Positions 1 through 7,384 of a DNA stretch of 20,471 nt are shown one piece after another. Where the stretch lies: positions 1 to 20,471 of the forward strand of contig URTB01000005.1 in assembly GCA_900550595.1 (NCBI GenBank). Direction: 5' to 3'. This stretch comes from an uncultured Collinsella sp. GTDB taxonomy: Bacteria > Actinomycetota > Coriobacteriia > Coriobacteriales > Coriobacteriaceae. A model generated the notes under the pieces. That model saw only the letters and a program-made list of their open reading frames with translations, was not told the DNA's origin and searched no databases. Made by a program: the position numbers and the translations under genes. How positions within the stretch are numbered: the stretch's first letter is position 1; the number at the start of each line of letters is the position of its first letter.

Positions 1-33
1 GCATTAGATCCTCCGGCGATATACATTCCATTT

Positions 34-74
34 AGGTTGCAACCTTGTACATGTATGGGCAAGTATATACTTAT
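34..74 (+). promoter_or_regulatory. Palindromic candidate promoter/operator region
   Basis: Two perfect palindromes lie ahead of the small plus-strand gene: AGGTTGCAACCT at 34-45 and AAGTATATACTT at 61-72, with a shorter TACATGTA between them. A possible -10 box TATACT is at 66-71, and TTGTAC at 45-50 could be a -35, but the 15-bp spacing is short. The palindromes are seen directly; their role as regulator binding sites is inference. Confidence 0.3.
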
Positions 75-115
75 GAGCGTTTACGACCCAACCCAACTAC
101 GCAAGAAGGCACCCA

Positions 116-289
116 ATGGACGCAGTTTTTTCCTTTTTGTTTGGCACCCGCACCGGTTTTGCCATCCTTTTCGCCGGCGGCATCCTACTGTTTGCGATTC
201 TTGCCTTTGTAATGGAGAAGCGCACCCATAAGCTCTACGTCGACCGCGGACCCAAATCCGAGGACGATCAAGACGACTTCTGGGACTAA
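116..289 (+). CDS. Small single-pass membrane protein, acidic C-terminus
   Basis: This 57-residue protein is not a family I can name with certainty; small proteins of this kind occur in Coriobacteriia. It starts at ATG 116 behind a good ribosome binding site, AAGAAGG, about 6 bases upstream. Residues 11-33 form one hydrophobic segment (from TGFAILFAGG to AILAFVM), followed by a basic stretch (EKRTHK) and a very acidic tail ending DDQDDFWD. The layout suggests an inner-membrane anchor with a cytoplasmic acidic tail. An overlapping 64-codon frame from 37 is the weaker choice because it lacks a ribosome site and has a Cys/His/Pro-rich, non-membrane composition. It is the only plus-strand gene supported here and ends at the foldback repeat it shares with proC. 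Confidence 0.7.
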   Translation: MDAVFSFLFGTRTGFAILFAGGILLFAILAFVMEKRTHKLYVDRGPKSEDDQDDFWD

Positions 290-444
290 CCCGCCAAAAA
301 GGGACAGGTTTATTTTGGTCGGTTTTATCTGGGCAAACGCAAGCGCCCCGCAACTGGAATTGAGCCAGTTGCGGGGCGCTTTTCGCATATACGACAAAAC
401 CGCAGGAAAAACCTGCCAAAATAAACCTGTCCCTAAATGGCAGG
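290..444. repeat. Foldback element with nested inverted repeats
   Basis: The outer arms contain a perfect 18-bp inverted repeat, GGGACAGGTTTATTTTGG at 301-318, matched by its reverse complement at 416-433. Similarity continues imperfectly on both sides, so most of the 155 bp can fold on itself around the terminator hairpin at 341-381. The element fills the gap between two convergent genes and reaches within 3 bases of the proC stop codon. It resembles small REP- or MITE-like repeats, but there is only one copy here and no clear target duplication. Confidence 0.65.
341..381. terminator. Bidirectional rho-independent terminator
   Basis: A perfect 17-bp stem joins AAGCGCCCCGCAACTGG (341-357) and its complement (365-381) through a 7-base loop. 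A short T run follows the right arm and a few A residues precede the left arm, so it can end transcription both from the small plus-strand gene and from proC. Confidence 0.85.
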
Positions 445-446
445 TT

Positions 447-1217
447 TTACTGGAGGGTGGCGTCGATGGCCTTGACCAGGGCGCTGCGCATGCCAGCATC
501 CTCGAGCGCGACGACGCCCTTGATGGTGGCGCCACCGGGTGAGCATACGGCATCCTTCATCGCCGCAGGATGCTGGCCAGTCGCAAGCTGTAGCTTTGCC
601 GTGCCCAGCACCATCTGGCTCACAATGCGATAGGCATCGGCGCGCGGGATACCGTGCTTGACGGCCGCGTCGCCCAAGGCCTCAATCGCCATGGCGACAA
701 ATGCCGGTGCGCAACCGCCCACGGTACCGCCTACAAACAGCAGACTCGAATCGAGCTCGACGACGGTGCCAAGCTTTCCGAGCAGACCGAGCACCGTGGC
801 ACGCTGCTCATCGCTAAGCGTGGAAGCCTTCTCGCAGGCGATAACGCCCTCGCCCACCGAAACCGGTGTGTTGGGCACCGTCGAGATGTGTGCGACACCC
901 GGCAGGACCTGCTCCCACTTGGCGCTATCCCAGGTCCAGGCGACCGAAAGGACAACCTTGTCGGCAAGGGTTTCTTTGAGCGGAGCGAAGACCTTCTCAA
1001 TCATGTATGGCTTGACCGCAGCAACCACGATATCGGATGCGGCGACAACCTCCGCCGCATCACGACAGGCAACCATCCCACGTGCCTCACAACGCTCGAC
1101 CAAGGCGTCGTAGTGGCCCGCGCAGGCGCACATATCGCTCGCAGCCACACCGGCGGCGATCCAGCCATCGGCCATAGCGCTCGCCATATTGCCAAAACCG
1201 ACAAATCCGATCTTCAT
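447..1217 (-). CDS. proC: Pyrroline-5-carboxylate reductase
   Basis: This enzyme reduces 1-pyrroline-5-carboxylate to proline with NAD(P)H, the last step of proline synthesis, in the cytoplasm. The 256-residue protein has the N-terminal Rossmann motif GFVGFGNMA (residues 4-12) and the C-terminal family signature SPGGATIKG (about 226-234), which lies in the substrate-binding, dimer-forming helical domain. It is slightly shorter than the usual 265-280 residues but looks complete. The ATG start follows a GAGAGGA ribosome site about 9 bases upstream. It lies 73 bases after rlmH on the same strand and is probably read with it and the SPFH gene. The stop codon abuts the foldback terminator. Confidence 0.95.
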   Translation of the reverse strand: MKIGFVGFGNMASAMADGWIAAGVAASDMCACAGHYDALVERCEARGMVACRDAAEVVAASDIVVAAVKPYMIEKVFAPLKETLADKVVLSVAWTWDSAKWEQVLPGVAHISTVPNTPVSVGEGVIACEKASTLSDEQRATVLGLLGKLGTVVELDSSLLFVGGTVGGCAPAFVAMAIEALGDAAVKHGIPRADAYRIVSQMVLGTAKLQLATGQHPAAMKDAVCSPGGATIKGVVALEDAGMRSALVKAIDATLQ

Positions 1218-1290
1218 ATCTCATAGTCCTCTCAGACACGCTCTTCAAAACGAAGGCTATTGTCCCACGGCATTGTTTCGTATTGCCGAC

Positions 1291-1761
1291 CTATTTGTGA
1301 TACGGCTCGCCACGGCTGATCTTGCAGGCGCGGTAGATTTGCTCCAGCAGCACCACGCGCGCCAAGTTGTGCGGCAAGGTAATACGTCCAAAGCTGAGCA
1401 TCTCGTCGGCTCGTGTGCGCACGTCATCGCTCACGCCGTCCGATCCACCAATCACAAAGGCGATGTCGCTGTTACCACGCAGCATAAGATCGTCGAGCCG
1501 CGCCGAAAGCTCCTCGCTCGAGCGCTCTTTGCCCTCAATGGCAAGCAGGATCACATGCGCTCGAGGCGGCAGGGCTGCGAGAATCGCCGCACCCTCCTTG
1601 TCGCGTGCGGCATCCACGCCGCCCGCCTTAGCCGGGTCGATATCGGCCACCTCGCGGATATCCACCTTGGCATAGGCACCTAGGCGCTTGGTGTACTCAG
1701 CGCACGCGTCCTTCCAAAAGCGCTCCTTGAGCTTACCGACGCAAACGACGGTGTATTTCAC
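1291..1761 (-). CDS. rlmH: 23S rRNA pseudouridine-1915 N3-methyltransferase
   Basis: RlmH is a small SPOUT-class methyltransferase that uses S-adenosylmethionine to methylate pseudouridine 1915 in helix 69 of 23S rRNA on the assembled ribosome. The 156-residue length is normal for the family. Clear family motifs are FVIGGSDG (about 102-109), the SAM-binding trefoil knot segment around LPHNLAR (129-135), and the end QIYRACKISRGEPYHK, which is nearly invariant. The start is GTG, with an AAGGAG ribosome site lying within the last codons of the upstream SPFH gene and only 6 bases between the genes, so translation is probably coupled. Confidence 0.96.
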   Translation of the reverse strand: MKYTVVCVGKLKERFWKDACAEYTKRLGAYAKVDIREVADIDPAKAGGVDAARDKEGAAILAALPPRAHVILLAIEGKERSSEELSARLDDLMLRGNSDIAFVIGGSDGVSDDVRTRADEMLSFGRITLPHNLARVVLLEQIYRACKISRGEPYHK

Positions 1762-1767
1762 GCGCGT

Positions 1768-2706
1768 CTACTCCTTCGAATCGTTTTGAACTTTGCTGGC
1801 GGTCAGCATCTGCTCGAACATCGAGGCCGACTGCGAGAAATCGCTCGGCAGTACGACCGTCGATGTTTTACCCGTGCGAGCGAACTCTGTCATCATCTCG
1901 GACCACTGCGTAAACATGAACAGCTGGTTGGCCTCGTCGTTACCGACACCCGTCTCCTGGATGATCTCGAGCGAATCCTTGATGCCCAGCGCGATGGCCT
2001 TGCGCTGGTTGGCGATGCCTTCGCCCGCCTTTTCCATCGCCTCGGCCTCGGCGGTCGCCTCGGTGACGCGCTTGATGCGGTCGGCCTCGGCGAGCTCCTG
2101 CGCAGCAGCGCGCTTTCGCTGGGCAGCATTGATGTCGTTCATGGAGTTCTCGACCTCGGTCGGCAGCGCGATCTTGGTGATGAGTGTCGACACGAGGGTA
2201 AAGCCGTAGGCAGCCATCTGCTCGGACACGGTGGCATTAACGTCCTTGGCGATGTCATCCTTCTTGGCAAAGACCTCAACGAGCGTATAGACAGGGATGG
2301 AAGAGCGCAGGGCGTCGGTGATGAAATCACGCATCTGGTCGACGGGCTCCTGCAGCATGTAGTAGCTCTTGTAGATGCCCGAATCTGCCGGGCCGGCGCC
2401 CATGTCATAGCTCACGTGGTACTGAGCAGAGACCTCAAGGCCGATGGTCACGTTGTCCTGGGTCTTAACGTCGATGCCAAAACCGTTTTTCATGGTGCGC
2501 AGACTCACCGTGGCGGCCTTGCGGTCGATCACGGGCACCTTCATGTGGAAGCCCGCGTTAACGATGCGGTTAAACTTGCCCAAACGCTCGATGATCACGG
2601 CATGCTGCTGTTCAACGACATAGCAGGCGTTGGGGAGCAGCAGCAACAAAATGATGATGGGAAGTAGAAGGCTCGTAAGAGCAGCGATAATACCGGACAA
2701 CAGCAT
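1768..2706 (-). CDS. SPFH/band-7 domain membrane protein
   Basis: This 312-residue protein has one N-terminal membrane segment (about residues 4-26, very Leu/Ile-rich), then a band-7/SPFH domain beginning around YVVEQQHAVIIERLGKF and continuing through the typical LRTMKNGFGIDVKTQDNV stretch. An Ala/Glu-rich coiled coil (AAQRKRAAAQELAEADRIKR and following, about 210-260) should drive oligomerisation. Relatives (QmcA, stomatin and HflK-like proteins) form ring assemblies in the membrane and often modulate proteases. No partner protease lies next to it. I chose ATG 2706 because AGAGGAGAG lies just upstream; a GTG 21 bases earlier would place that site inside the gene. It leads the rlmH-proC run. 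Confidence 0.88.
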   Translation of the reverse strand: MLLSGIIAALTSLLLPIIILLLLLPNACYVVEQQHAVIIERLGKFNRIVNAGFHMKVPVIDRKAATVSLRTMKNGFGIDVKTQDNVTIGLEVSAQYHVSYDMGAGPADSGIYKSYYMLQEPVDQMRDFITDALRSSIPVYTLVEVFAKKDDIAKDVNATVSEQMAAYGFTLVSTLITKIALPTEVENSMNDINAAQRKRAAAQELAEADRIKRVTEATAEAEAMEKAGEGIANQRKAIALGIKDSLEIIQETGVGNDEANQLFMFTQWSEMMTEFARTGKTSTVVLPSDFSQSASMFEQMLTASKVQNDSKE

Positions 2707-2785
2707 GGTCTCTCCTCTGATAGGCACACGTTGGCACTAGGATACCCGCACGAAGCAGCCACGTGACACCAACAGGAGGCCCATA

Positions 2786-2812
2786 ACAAAAAAGCCCCCA
2801 TTGCTGGGAGCT
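2786..2812 (-). terminator. Terminator of the tRNA-Leu gene
   Basis: On the minus strand an 8-bp stem (AGCTCCCA with TGGGGGCT, one G-U pair) closes a GCAA tetraloop and is followed by a T run. It begins 12 bases after the tRNA 3' end, so it separates the tRNA transcript from the SPFH operon. Confidence 0.85.
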
Positions 2813-2823
2813 CTTTCATTTAA

Positions 2824-2910
2824 TGGTGCGGGCGAAAGGACTTGAACCTTCATGGGGTTGCCCCCATACGGACCTGAACCGTACGCGTCTGCCAATTCCG
2901 CCACGCCCGC
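2824..2910 (-). tRNA. tRNA-Leu (anticodon CAG)
   Basis: The 87-base gene has a perfect 7-bp acceptor stem (GCGGGCG with CGCCCGC), discriminator A and an encoded CCA. The anticodon arm is ACGGT-TCAGGT-CCGT with CAG as anticodon, reading CUG leucine codons, which are common in this GC-rich genome. A long variable arm (ATGGGGGCAACCCCAT) marks it as a class II tRNA, as expected for leucine. The T-loop is TTCAAGT. It sits between tatD and the SPFH gene, with its own promoter and terminator. Confidence 0.97.
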
Positions 2911-2921
2911 GTGCAGGAATT

Positions 2922-2950
2922 AGAATAACGGAGCACCATCGCGAACGCAA
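2922..2950 (-). promoter_or_regulatory. Sigma-70-type promoter of tRNA-Leu
   Basis: On the minus strand TTGCGT (2945-2950) and TATTCT (2922-2927) are spaced by exactly 17 bp. Transcription should start about 5 bases ahead of the tRNA 5' end. The promoter occupies the short gap after the tatD stop codon. Confidence 0.8.
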
Positions 2951-2953
2951 GAA

Positions 2954-3871
2954 CTATTTTTGAAAAAGTTTGCAGGCATTTTCCCAAGCTGCTCGCGCGA
3001 TTGCCTCAGCATCCTCGCCGGTACGATCGACACGGTCGTTGACCAGCGTGTTTGCCGTGATAGAAATCATTGCCGGCTCGCACTCAAGACCACGAATGGG
3101 CTCCGGCGCCATATAGGGACAATCCGTCTCGAACAAAATGCGATCGAGCGGGGTCGCCGCAAATGCCTCGCGCACGTCGTCGTTGCGCTTAAAGGTGGCC
3201 GCGCCGCCATAGGCGATATAGCAGCCCAAACCCACAAAGCGCTCCATCGTGGCTCGATCCTCGCCAAAGCAGTGCAGCACGCAACCGGCCTGAGGCACAC
3301 CTACCTCGCGCAGCACGTTGTACGCATCAACGTGCGAAGTGCGCTCCCCATCCGAGTCCTCGTGCCGCAGGTGCAGCTCCACCGGCACATTGCGGCGCAC
3401 GGCAACTTCGAGCTGACGTGCCATGCAATCAATCTGCACGCTATGGGGCGCCGGCGCGATGTCGTCATCGTAATCCATGTGGTAGTCCAGGCCGATCTCG
3501 CCGATACCGGCGCACAAAGGATTATCGAGCGCGGCAACGACCTGCGCGTGAATGTCGTCGGTATAATCCGGCGCGCCATAGGGATGAACGCCAGCGAGAT
3601 ACTTGATCTGCGGAATATCCCGCATCGGCAGAATTTCGCGCACGAGCCAGTCGCTATAGTCCGTCACGCTGCGCTTGTCGGCGATGGGGTCGAGCATCGT
3701 CACCAACAGGTCGACGCCCGCGGCTTTCGCGCGCACGAGCGTCTCGGGCACTTCTTTGCCCCAAAACGAAAGCAGATGCGCATGCGTGTCGGCAAGCGGT
3801 GCCAAGGGCACGGGGCAGGCAACCGTCTTCTTTTTCTTGGTAAACGTCACGCGTTCGGCATTAGGCGTCAT
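2954..3871 (-). CDS. tatD: TatD-family metal-dependent hydrolase/DNase
   Basis: TatD-family proteins are TIM-barrel metal hydrolases; characterised members degrade DNA, with a role proposed in repair or RNA quality control. The 305-residue protein shows the metal-binding pattern in order: DTHAHL (28-33), GEIGLDYH (124-131, with the metal-bridging Glu125), ELHLRHE (166-171), LHCFGED (199-205) and FETDCPYMAP (247-256). Compared with typical 255-265-residue members it has an N-terminal lysine-rich extension of about 25 residues and some longer loops. The start overlaps the end of rsmA by 11 bases, so the two are translationally coupled; the rsmA-tatD neighbourhood is common in Gram-positive bacteria. 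Confidence 0.93.
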   Translation of the reverse strand: MTPNAERVTFTKKKKTVACPVPLAPLADTHAHLLSFWGKEVPETLVRAKAAGVDLLVTMLDPIADKRSVTDYSDWLVREILPMRDIPQIKYLAGVHPYGAPDYTDDIHAQVVAALDNPLCAGIGEIGLDYHMDYDDDIAPAPHSVQIDCMARQLEVAVRRNVPVELHLRHEDSDGERTSHVDAYNVLREVGVPQAGCVLHCFGEDRATMERFVGLGCYIAYGGAATFKRNDDVREAFAATPLDRILFETDCPYMAPEPIRGLECEPAMISITANTLVNDRVDRTGEDAEAIARAAWENACKLFQK

Positions 3872-4721
3872 GGATTAGCTCCTGGGCCAGGCGGACAAAG
3901 TCAGCAACATCGAGCGTCTCGGCGCGCGTGGTGGGTGAGATACCGCAAGCCTCAAAGGCGGCATCGAGCACGTCCTTGGCAAAGCCGTTGGCGCTCATGG
4001 AATTGCGGATGGTCTTGCGACGCTGAGCAAATGCGGCGTCAATCACGCGGGCCACAAACTCGCGATCGAGTCCTTCGGGCACCACGCCGTCAACACGGTC
4101 GATACGCACGACGGCCGAGTCCACGTGCGGTGCCGGCATAAAGCAACGCGGCGGCACCTCAAAGCGACCCGTCACCTGCGCATACAGGCCGAGCTTTGCC
4201 GTATAGCCGCCATAGGTCTTATTGCCCGGCACTGCGGCAATGCGATCGACAACCTCCTTTTGAACCATGACGACGGCGCGCTTGAGCGCGGGCATCGTCT
4301 GGAAGAACTGCAGGATGATCGTCGCCGCCACGTTATAGGGCAGGTTCGCGACAAATACCGTCGGCTCACCGCCCGCAACCTGCTCAATCTGCTCCGGCGT
4401 CACCCTGAGCGCGTCGCCCATGATAAAACGGAAGTTGGCGTAGTCAGCGGCATGGGCATCGAGCACCGGCTCGAGCTCGGGGTCGGCCTCGATCGACGTG
4501 ACGCACGCCGCCTCCTGCAGCAGCGCAAGCGTGAGCGTACCAACGCCCGGACCGACCTCGAGCACGCGCTCATCGCCCGCAAGCTCGGAAAGCTCGCAGA
4601 TGCGCTCAATTACATGGTTGTCGATCAGGAAGTTCTGGCCCAGGCGATGCTTGGTCGCAAGGCCAAACTCCTCCAGCAGCTCCCTTGTTGCCGTGGGGTT
4701 TGCCAAAGGCGAAGTTGTCAT
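3861..4721 (-). CDS. rsmA: 16S rRNA dimethyladenosine methyltransferase
   Basis: RsmA (KsgA) dimethylates the two adjacent adenosines A1518 and A1519 in helix 45 of 16S rRNA and serves as a late checkpoint of small-subunit assembly; loss of it gives kasugamycin resistance. The 286-residue protein has the typical N-terminal HRLGQNFLID (25-34), the SAM-binding motif VLEVGPGVGTLT (53-64) and the catalytic NLPYNVA (126-132). The C-terminal helical domain contains QRRKTIRNSM-type residues. The ATG start follows a near-perfect AAGGAGG ribosome site. A strong metG terminator lies just upstream, so rsmA-tatD probably depends on its own promoter or on readthrough. Confidence 0.96.
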   Translation of the reverse strand: MTTSPLANPTATRELLEEFGLATKHRLGQNFLIDNHVIERICELSELAGDERVLEVGPGVGTLTLALLQEAACVTSIEADPELEPVLDAHAADYANFRFIMGDALRVTPEQIEQVAGGEPTVFVANLPYNVAATIILQFFQTMPALKRAVVMVQKEVVDRIAAVPGNKTYGGYTAKLGLYAQVTGRFEVPPRCFMPAPHVDSAVVRIDRVDGVVPEGLDREFVARVIDAAFAQRRKTIRNSMSANGFAKDVLDAAFEACGISPTTRAETLDVADFVRLAQELIHDA

Positions 4722-4754
4722 AGTTGCCTCCTTAGCATGGTGGCGGCGTCTTGA

Positions 4755-4789
4755 AACAAAAGGGCATGGACCGTTGCGGCCATGCCCTT
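4755..4789 (-). terminator. Terminator after metG
   Basis: A perfect 10-bp stem, AAGGGCATGG (4760-4769) with its complement (4780-4789), is extended inside by a CCG/CGG pairing with one bulged base. On the minus strand it is followed by TTTGTTTC. It lies 40 bases after the metG stop and just before rsmA. Confidence 0.8.
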
Positions 4790-4828
4790 ACATCTAAACA
4801 GCAAATTGCCGATATGGCGCGCGGCGGC

Positions 4829-6430
4829 TTAGCCCAGACGCGGGAACAGCGGCTCGCCCTTCTCGACGGGCTGACCACCGGCAAGCAGGCCCCAAGCGCA
4901 AATGCCCTTGAGGTCGTCGCTCGCGGCCTCGTCCTCGCACGACAGGCGGCGCAGGGCCTCGGCAGAAGTCTGGGGCATGAGCGGCATCAGCAGGTGAGCG
5001 GCAATGCGGATAGCCTCGAGCAGGTTGTAGATCACAAATGCCAGCTCGTCAGCCTTGGTCTCGTCCTTGGCAAGCGCCCAGGGCTCGGAGTCCTCGATGT
5101 AGTGGTTGGCGGCATGGATGAGCTCCATGACCTCGTCCTTAGCTCCACCGTAATCGAGCACGTCCATCTTGGCCATGTAGCGCTCGACCAGGCCATCGGC
5201 GATCTTTGCCAGCGGGTTTTCGAACGCATCGAACGACGCGGGCTTGGCGGGCGCGCAACCGTCAAAGTACTTGCCGCTCATGTTGAGCGAACGCGAGATA
5301 AGGTTGCCCCAGCTGTTGGCCAGGTCGGCGTTGTAGACCTGCTCCATGCGATCGAAGCTGATGGCACCGTCGGTGCCGGGGACGACGTCGGTCATGAAGT
5401 AATAGCGATAGCCCTCGACGCCCAGCATGTCGATAACGTCCTGCGGAGCGATGGCGTTGCCGCGGCTCTTGGACATCTTTTCGGCCTTGCCGGTCTCGGC
5501 ATTGCGCACGGTCAGGAAGCCGTGGGCAAAGACGTGCTCGGGCAGGGCCTCACCGATGGCCATGAGCATGGCGGGCCAAATGACGCAGTGGAAGCGGATG
5601 ATGTCCTTACCCACGATGTGGAACTGCGCGGGCCAACGATAGGCCAGCTCGGCACGCGCCTCGTCGGTGTCGACGCCGTAGCCGACGGCCGTCATATAGT
5701 TGAGCAGCGCATCGAACCACACGTAGGTCACGTGGCCCTCGTCAAACGGGACCTGAATGCCCCAGTCAAAGCTCGTGCGGCTCACGGAAAGGTCGTTAAG
5801 GCCGCCCTCGACAAAGCTGCGCACCTCGTTCATGCGGAACGCAGGCTCGACAAAGTCGGGGTGCTCGTCGTAAAGCTTGAGCAGCTTGTCCTGGAAGGCG
5901 GAAAGCTTAAAGAAGTAGGACTCCTCCTGCACGCGCTCAAGCGGACGGTGGCAGTCGGGGCACAGGTGCTGGCCGACGCTGCCGTACTCCTCGTCGCCCT
6001 TCTGGACCTGCGTATCGGTGAAGTAGGTCTCGTCAGGCACGCAATACCAGCCGTCGTAGCTGCCCTTATACAGGTAACCGGACTCCTTCATGCGCTCCCA
6101 CAGGTACTGCACGGCATGATGCTGGCGCGGCTCGGTGGTGCGAATGAAGTCATCGTTGGAAATCTCGAGCTTGCTCCAAAGCTCCTTGAAGTGCGGAGCC
6201 TGGCTGTCGGTCCACTCCTGCGGCGTCATGCCATGCTTGGCTGCGGCCTCGGCGACCTTCTCGCCGTGCTCGTCCATGCCGGTCAGGAACTTAACGTTGT
6301 AGCCAGCGGAGCGGCGATAGCGAGCCTGAACGTCGGCGATGATGGTGGAATAAGCCGTGCCCAGGTGCGGATCGGCGTTGACGTAGTAGATGGGCGTCGT
6401 GATAAAGAACGAAGGCTTGCTTTGATCCAT
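4829..6430 (-). CDS. metG: Methionyl-tRNA synthetase
   Basis: MetRS charges tRNA-Met with methionine using ATP. The 533-residue protein is a class I synthetase with the HIGH-type motif PHLGTAY (21-27), the catalytic KMSKS (318-322), and the connecting peptide carrying Cys130 and the CPDC pair (157-160), which suggests one zinc knuckle. The GMDEHGEKV segment (51-59) is typical of the family. The extra C-terminal tRNA-binding/dimerisation domain found in longer forms is absent, so this is a short, probably monomeric enzyme. The ATG follows a GGAGGA site. It lies 69 bases after rsmI and probably shares its transcript. Confidence 0.97.
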   Translation of the reverse strand: MDQSKPSFFITTPIYYVNADPHLGTAYSTIIADVQARYRRSAGYNVKFLTGMDEHGEKVAEAAAKHGMTPQEWTDSQAPHFKELWSKLEISNDDFIRTTEPRQHHAVQYLWERMKESGYLYKGSYDGWYCVPDETYFTDTQVQKGDEEYGSVGQHLCPDCHRPLERVQEESYFFKLSAFQDKLLKLYDEHPDFVEPAFRMNEVRSFVEGGLNDLSVSRTSFDWGIQVPFDEGHVTYVWFDALLNYMTAVGYGVDTDEARAELAYRWPAQFHIVGKDIIRFHCVIWPAMLMAIGEALPEHVFAHGFLTVRNAETGKAEKMSKSRGNAIAPQDVIDMLGVEGYRYYFMTDVVPGTDGAISFDRMEQVYNADLANSWGNLISRSLNMSGKYFDGCAPAKPASFDAFENPLAKIADGLVERYMAKMDVLDYGGAKDEVMELIHAANHYIEDSEPWALAKDETKADELAFVIYNLLEAIRIAAHLLMPLMPQTSAEALRRLSCEDEAASDDLKGICAWGLLAGGQPVEKGEPLFPRLG

Positions 6431-6499
6431 GGGGTTTGTCCTCCAGAAAAACGTTGCATACAGGGGATGATTCTAGCGCAAGGGCTGGATATCCTCCAT

Positions 6500-7378
6500 C
6501 TATTGCATATCGAGCACCATGGCATAGACATCGCGCTTGCGGCGCGAATACTTCTGAGACAGGCGCTTGGCCACCGCAGAGGCGGGCTCCCCCTCCTCGA
6601 GCGCGGCGCGGATATCCGCGCGCAGGGCCTCGTCGGGATCCGCTGCCGCGGCGCCAACCGGTACGATACCGGCCTCCTCGTCCTCGCTCGGCGGCGCGAT
6701 GACCAGCGCAATCTCGCCCTTTACCTCGCCGCGAGCACGCAGCTCCTCGGCGAGCTGGGCAGCAGGCCCGCGCAAGACCTCCTCGTGCAGCTTGGTGAGT
6801 TCGCGGCAGACGGCAACCTCACGCTGGGGAAAGACCTCCGCCACGGCCTCGAGCGTCGCCACGATGCGGTGTGGAGACTCGTAGAAGATGAGCGCGCCGG
6901 GCACTACGGCAAGGCGCTGCAAACGGCGCACGCGGTCGCCGTGCTTTCGGCCTAAAAAGCCCTCGAAGAAAAAATGCTCGCAGGGAATGCCGGACGAAAC
7001 GAGCGCCGTGACGCAAGCAGAGGGCCCGGGGATAACTTCGACGGTCACATCGGCCTCACGCGCTGCCTCGACCAGCGCCTGGCCGGGGTCGGACACACTC
7101 GGCATGCCGGCGTCCGAGGCAAAGGCGAGGGTCTCCCCCGCCAGCAGGCGGTCGACCAGGCCGGCGGCGCGACTGGCGATCACATTCTCGTCGCAACGGA
7201 CAAGCGGCTTGGAAATGCCCAGATGCATCAGCAGCTTTGACGTCACACGCGTGTCTTCGCAGCAAATGGCATCGGCGGCGGCAAAGGCCTCGCCAACGCG
7301 CGGGGACAGGTCGCCCAGGTTGCCGATGGGCGTGCCGACCACATAGAGTTTGCCCGTATGGGCGCTGTTTTGCGTCAT
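6500..7378 (-). CDS. rsmI: 16S rRNA cytidine-1402 2'-O-methyltransferase
   Basis: RsmI is a tetrapyrrole-methylase-fold enzyme that adds the 2'-O-methyl group to C1402 in the decoding centre of 16S rRNA. The 292-residue protein shows LYVVGTPIGNLGDLS (11-25), CEDTRVTSKLL (40-50), SDAGMPSVSDPG (88-99) and IPGPSA (116-121), followed by the FFFEGFLGRK segment and a short C-terminal helical part. The gene starts 6 bases after the stop of the GH5-like gene, with only a weak ribosome site (AGGTTGAT), so its translation is probably coupled to that gene. metG follows downstream. Confidence 0.96.
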   Translation of the reverse strand: MTQNSAHTGKLYVVGTPIGNLGDLSPRVGEAFAAADAICCEDTRVTSKLLMHLGISKPLVRCDENVIASRAAGLVDRLLAGETLAFASDAGMPSVSDPGQALVEAAREADVTVEVIPGPSACVTALVSSGIPCEHFFFEGFLGRKHGDRVRRLQRLAVVPGALIFYESPHRIVATLEAVAEVFPQREVAVCRELTKLHEEVLRGPAAQLAEELRARGEVKGEIALVIAPPSEDEEAGIVPVGAAAADPDEALRADIRAALEEGEPASAVAKRLSQKYSRRKRDVYAMVLDMQ

Positions 7379-7384
7379 ATCAAC

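Noticed and set aside
37..231. 64-codon plus-strand frame overlapping the small membrane protein
   Set aside because: It has no ribosome site and its composition does not look like a protein, whereas the overlapping frame at 116-289 has a good site and a clear membrane helix.
4751..6955. Very long plus-strand open frame (734 codons) opposite metG and rsmI
   Set aside because: It is antisense to two genes with unmistakable motifs, begins inside a terminator, and its translation is Leu/Val/Gly/His-rich with no recognisable domain. Long antisense frames are common at this GC content.
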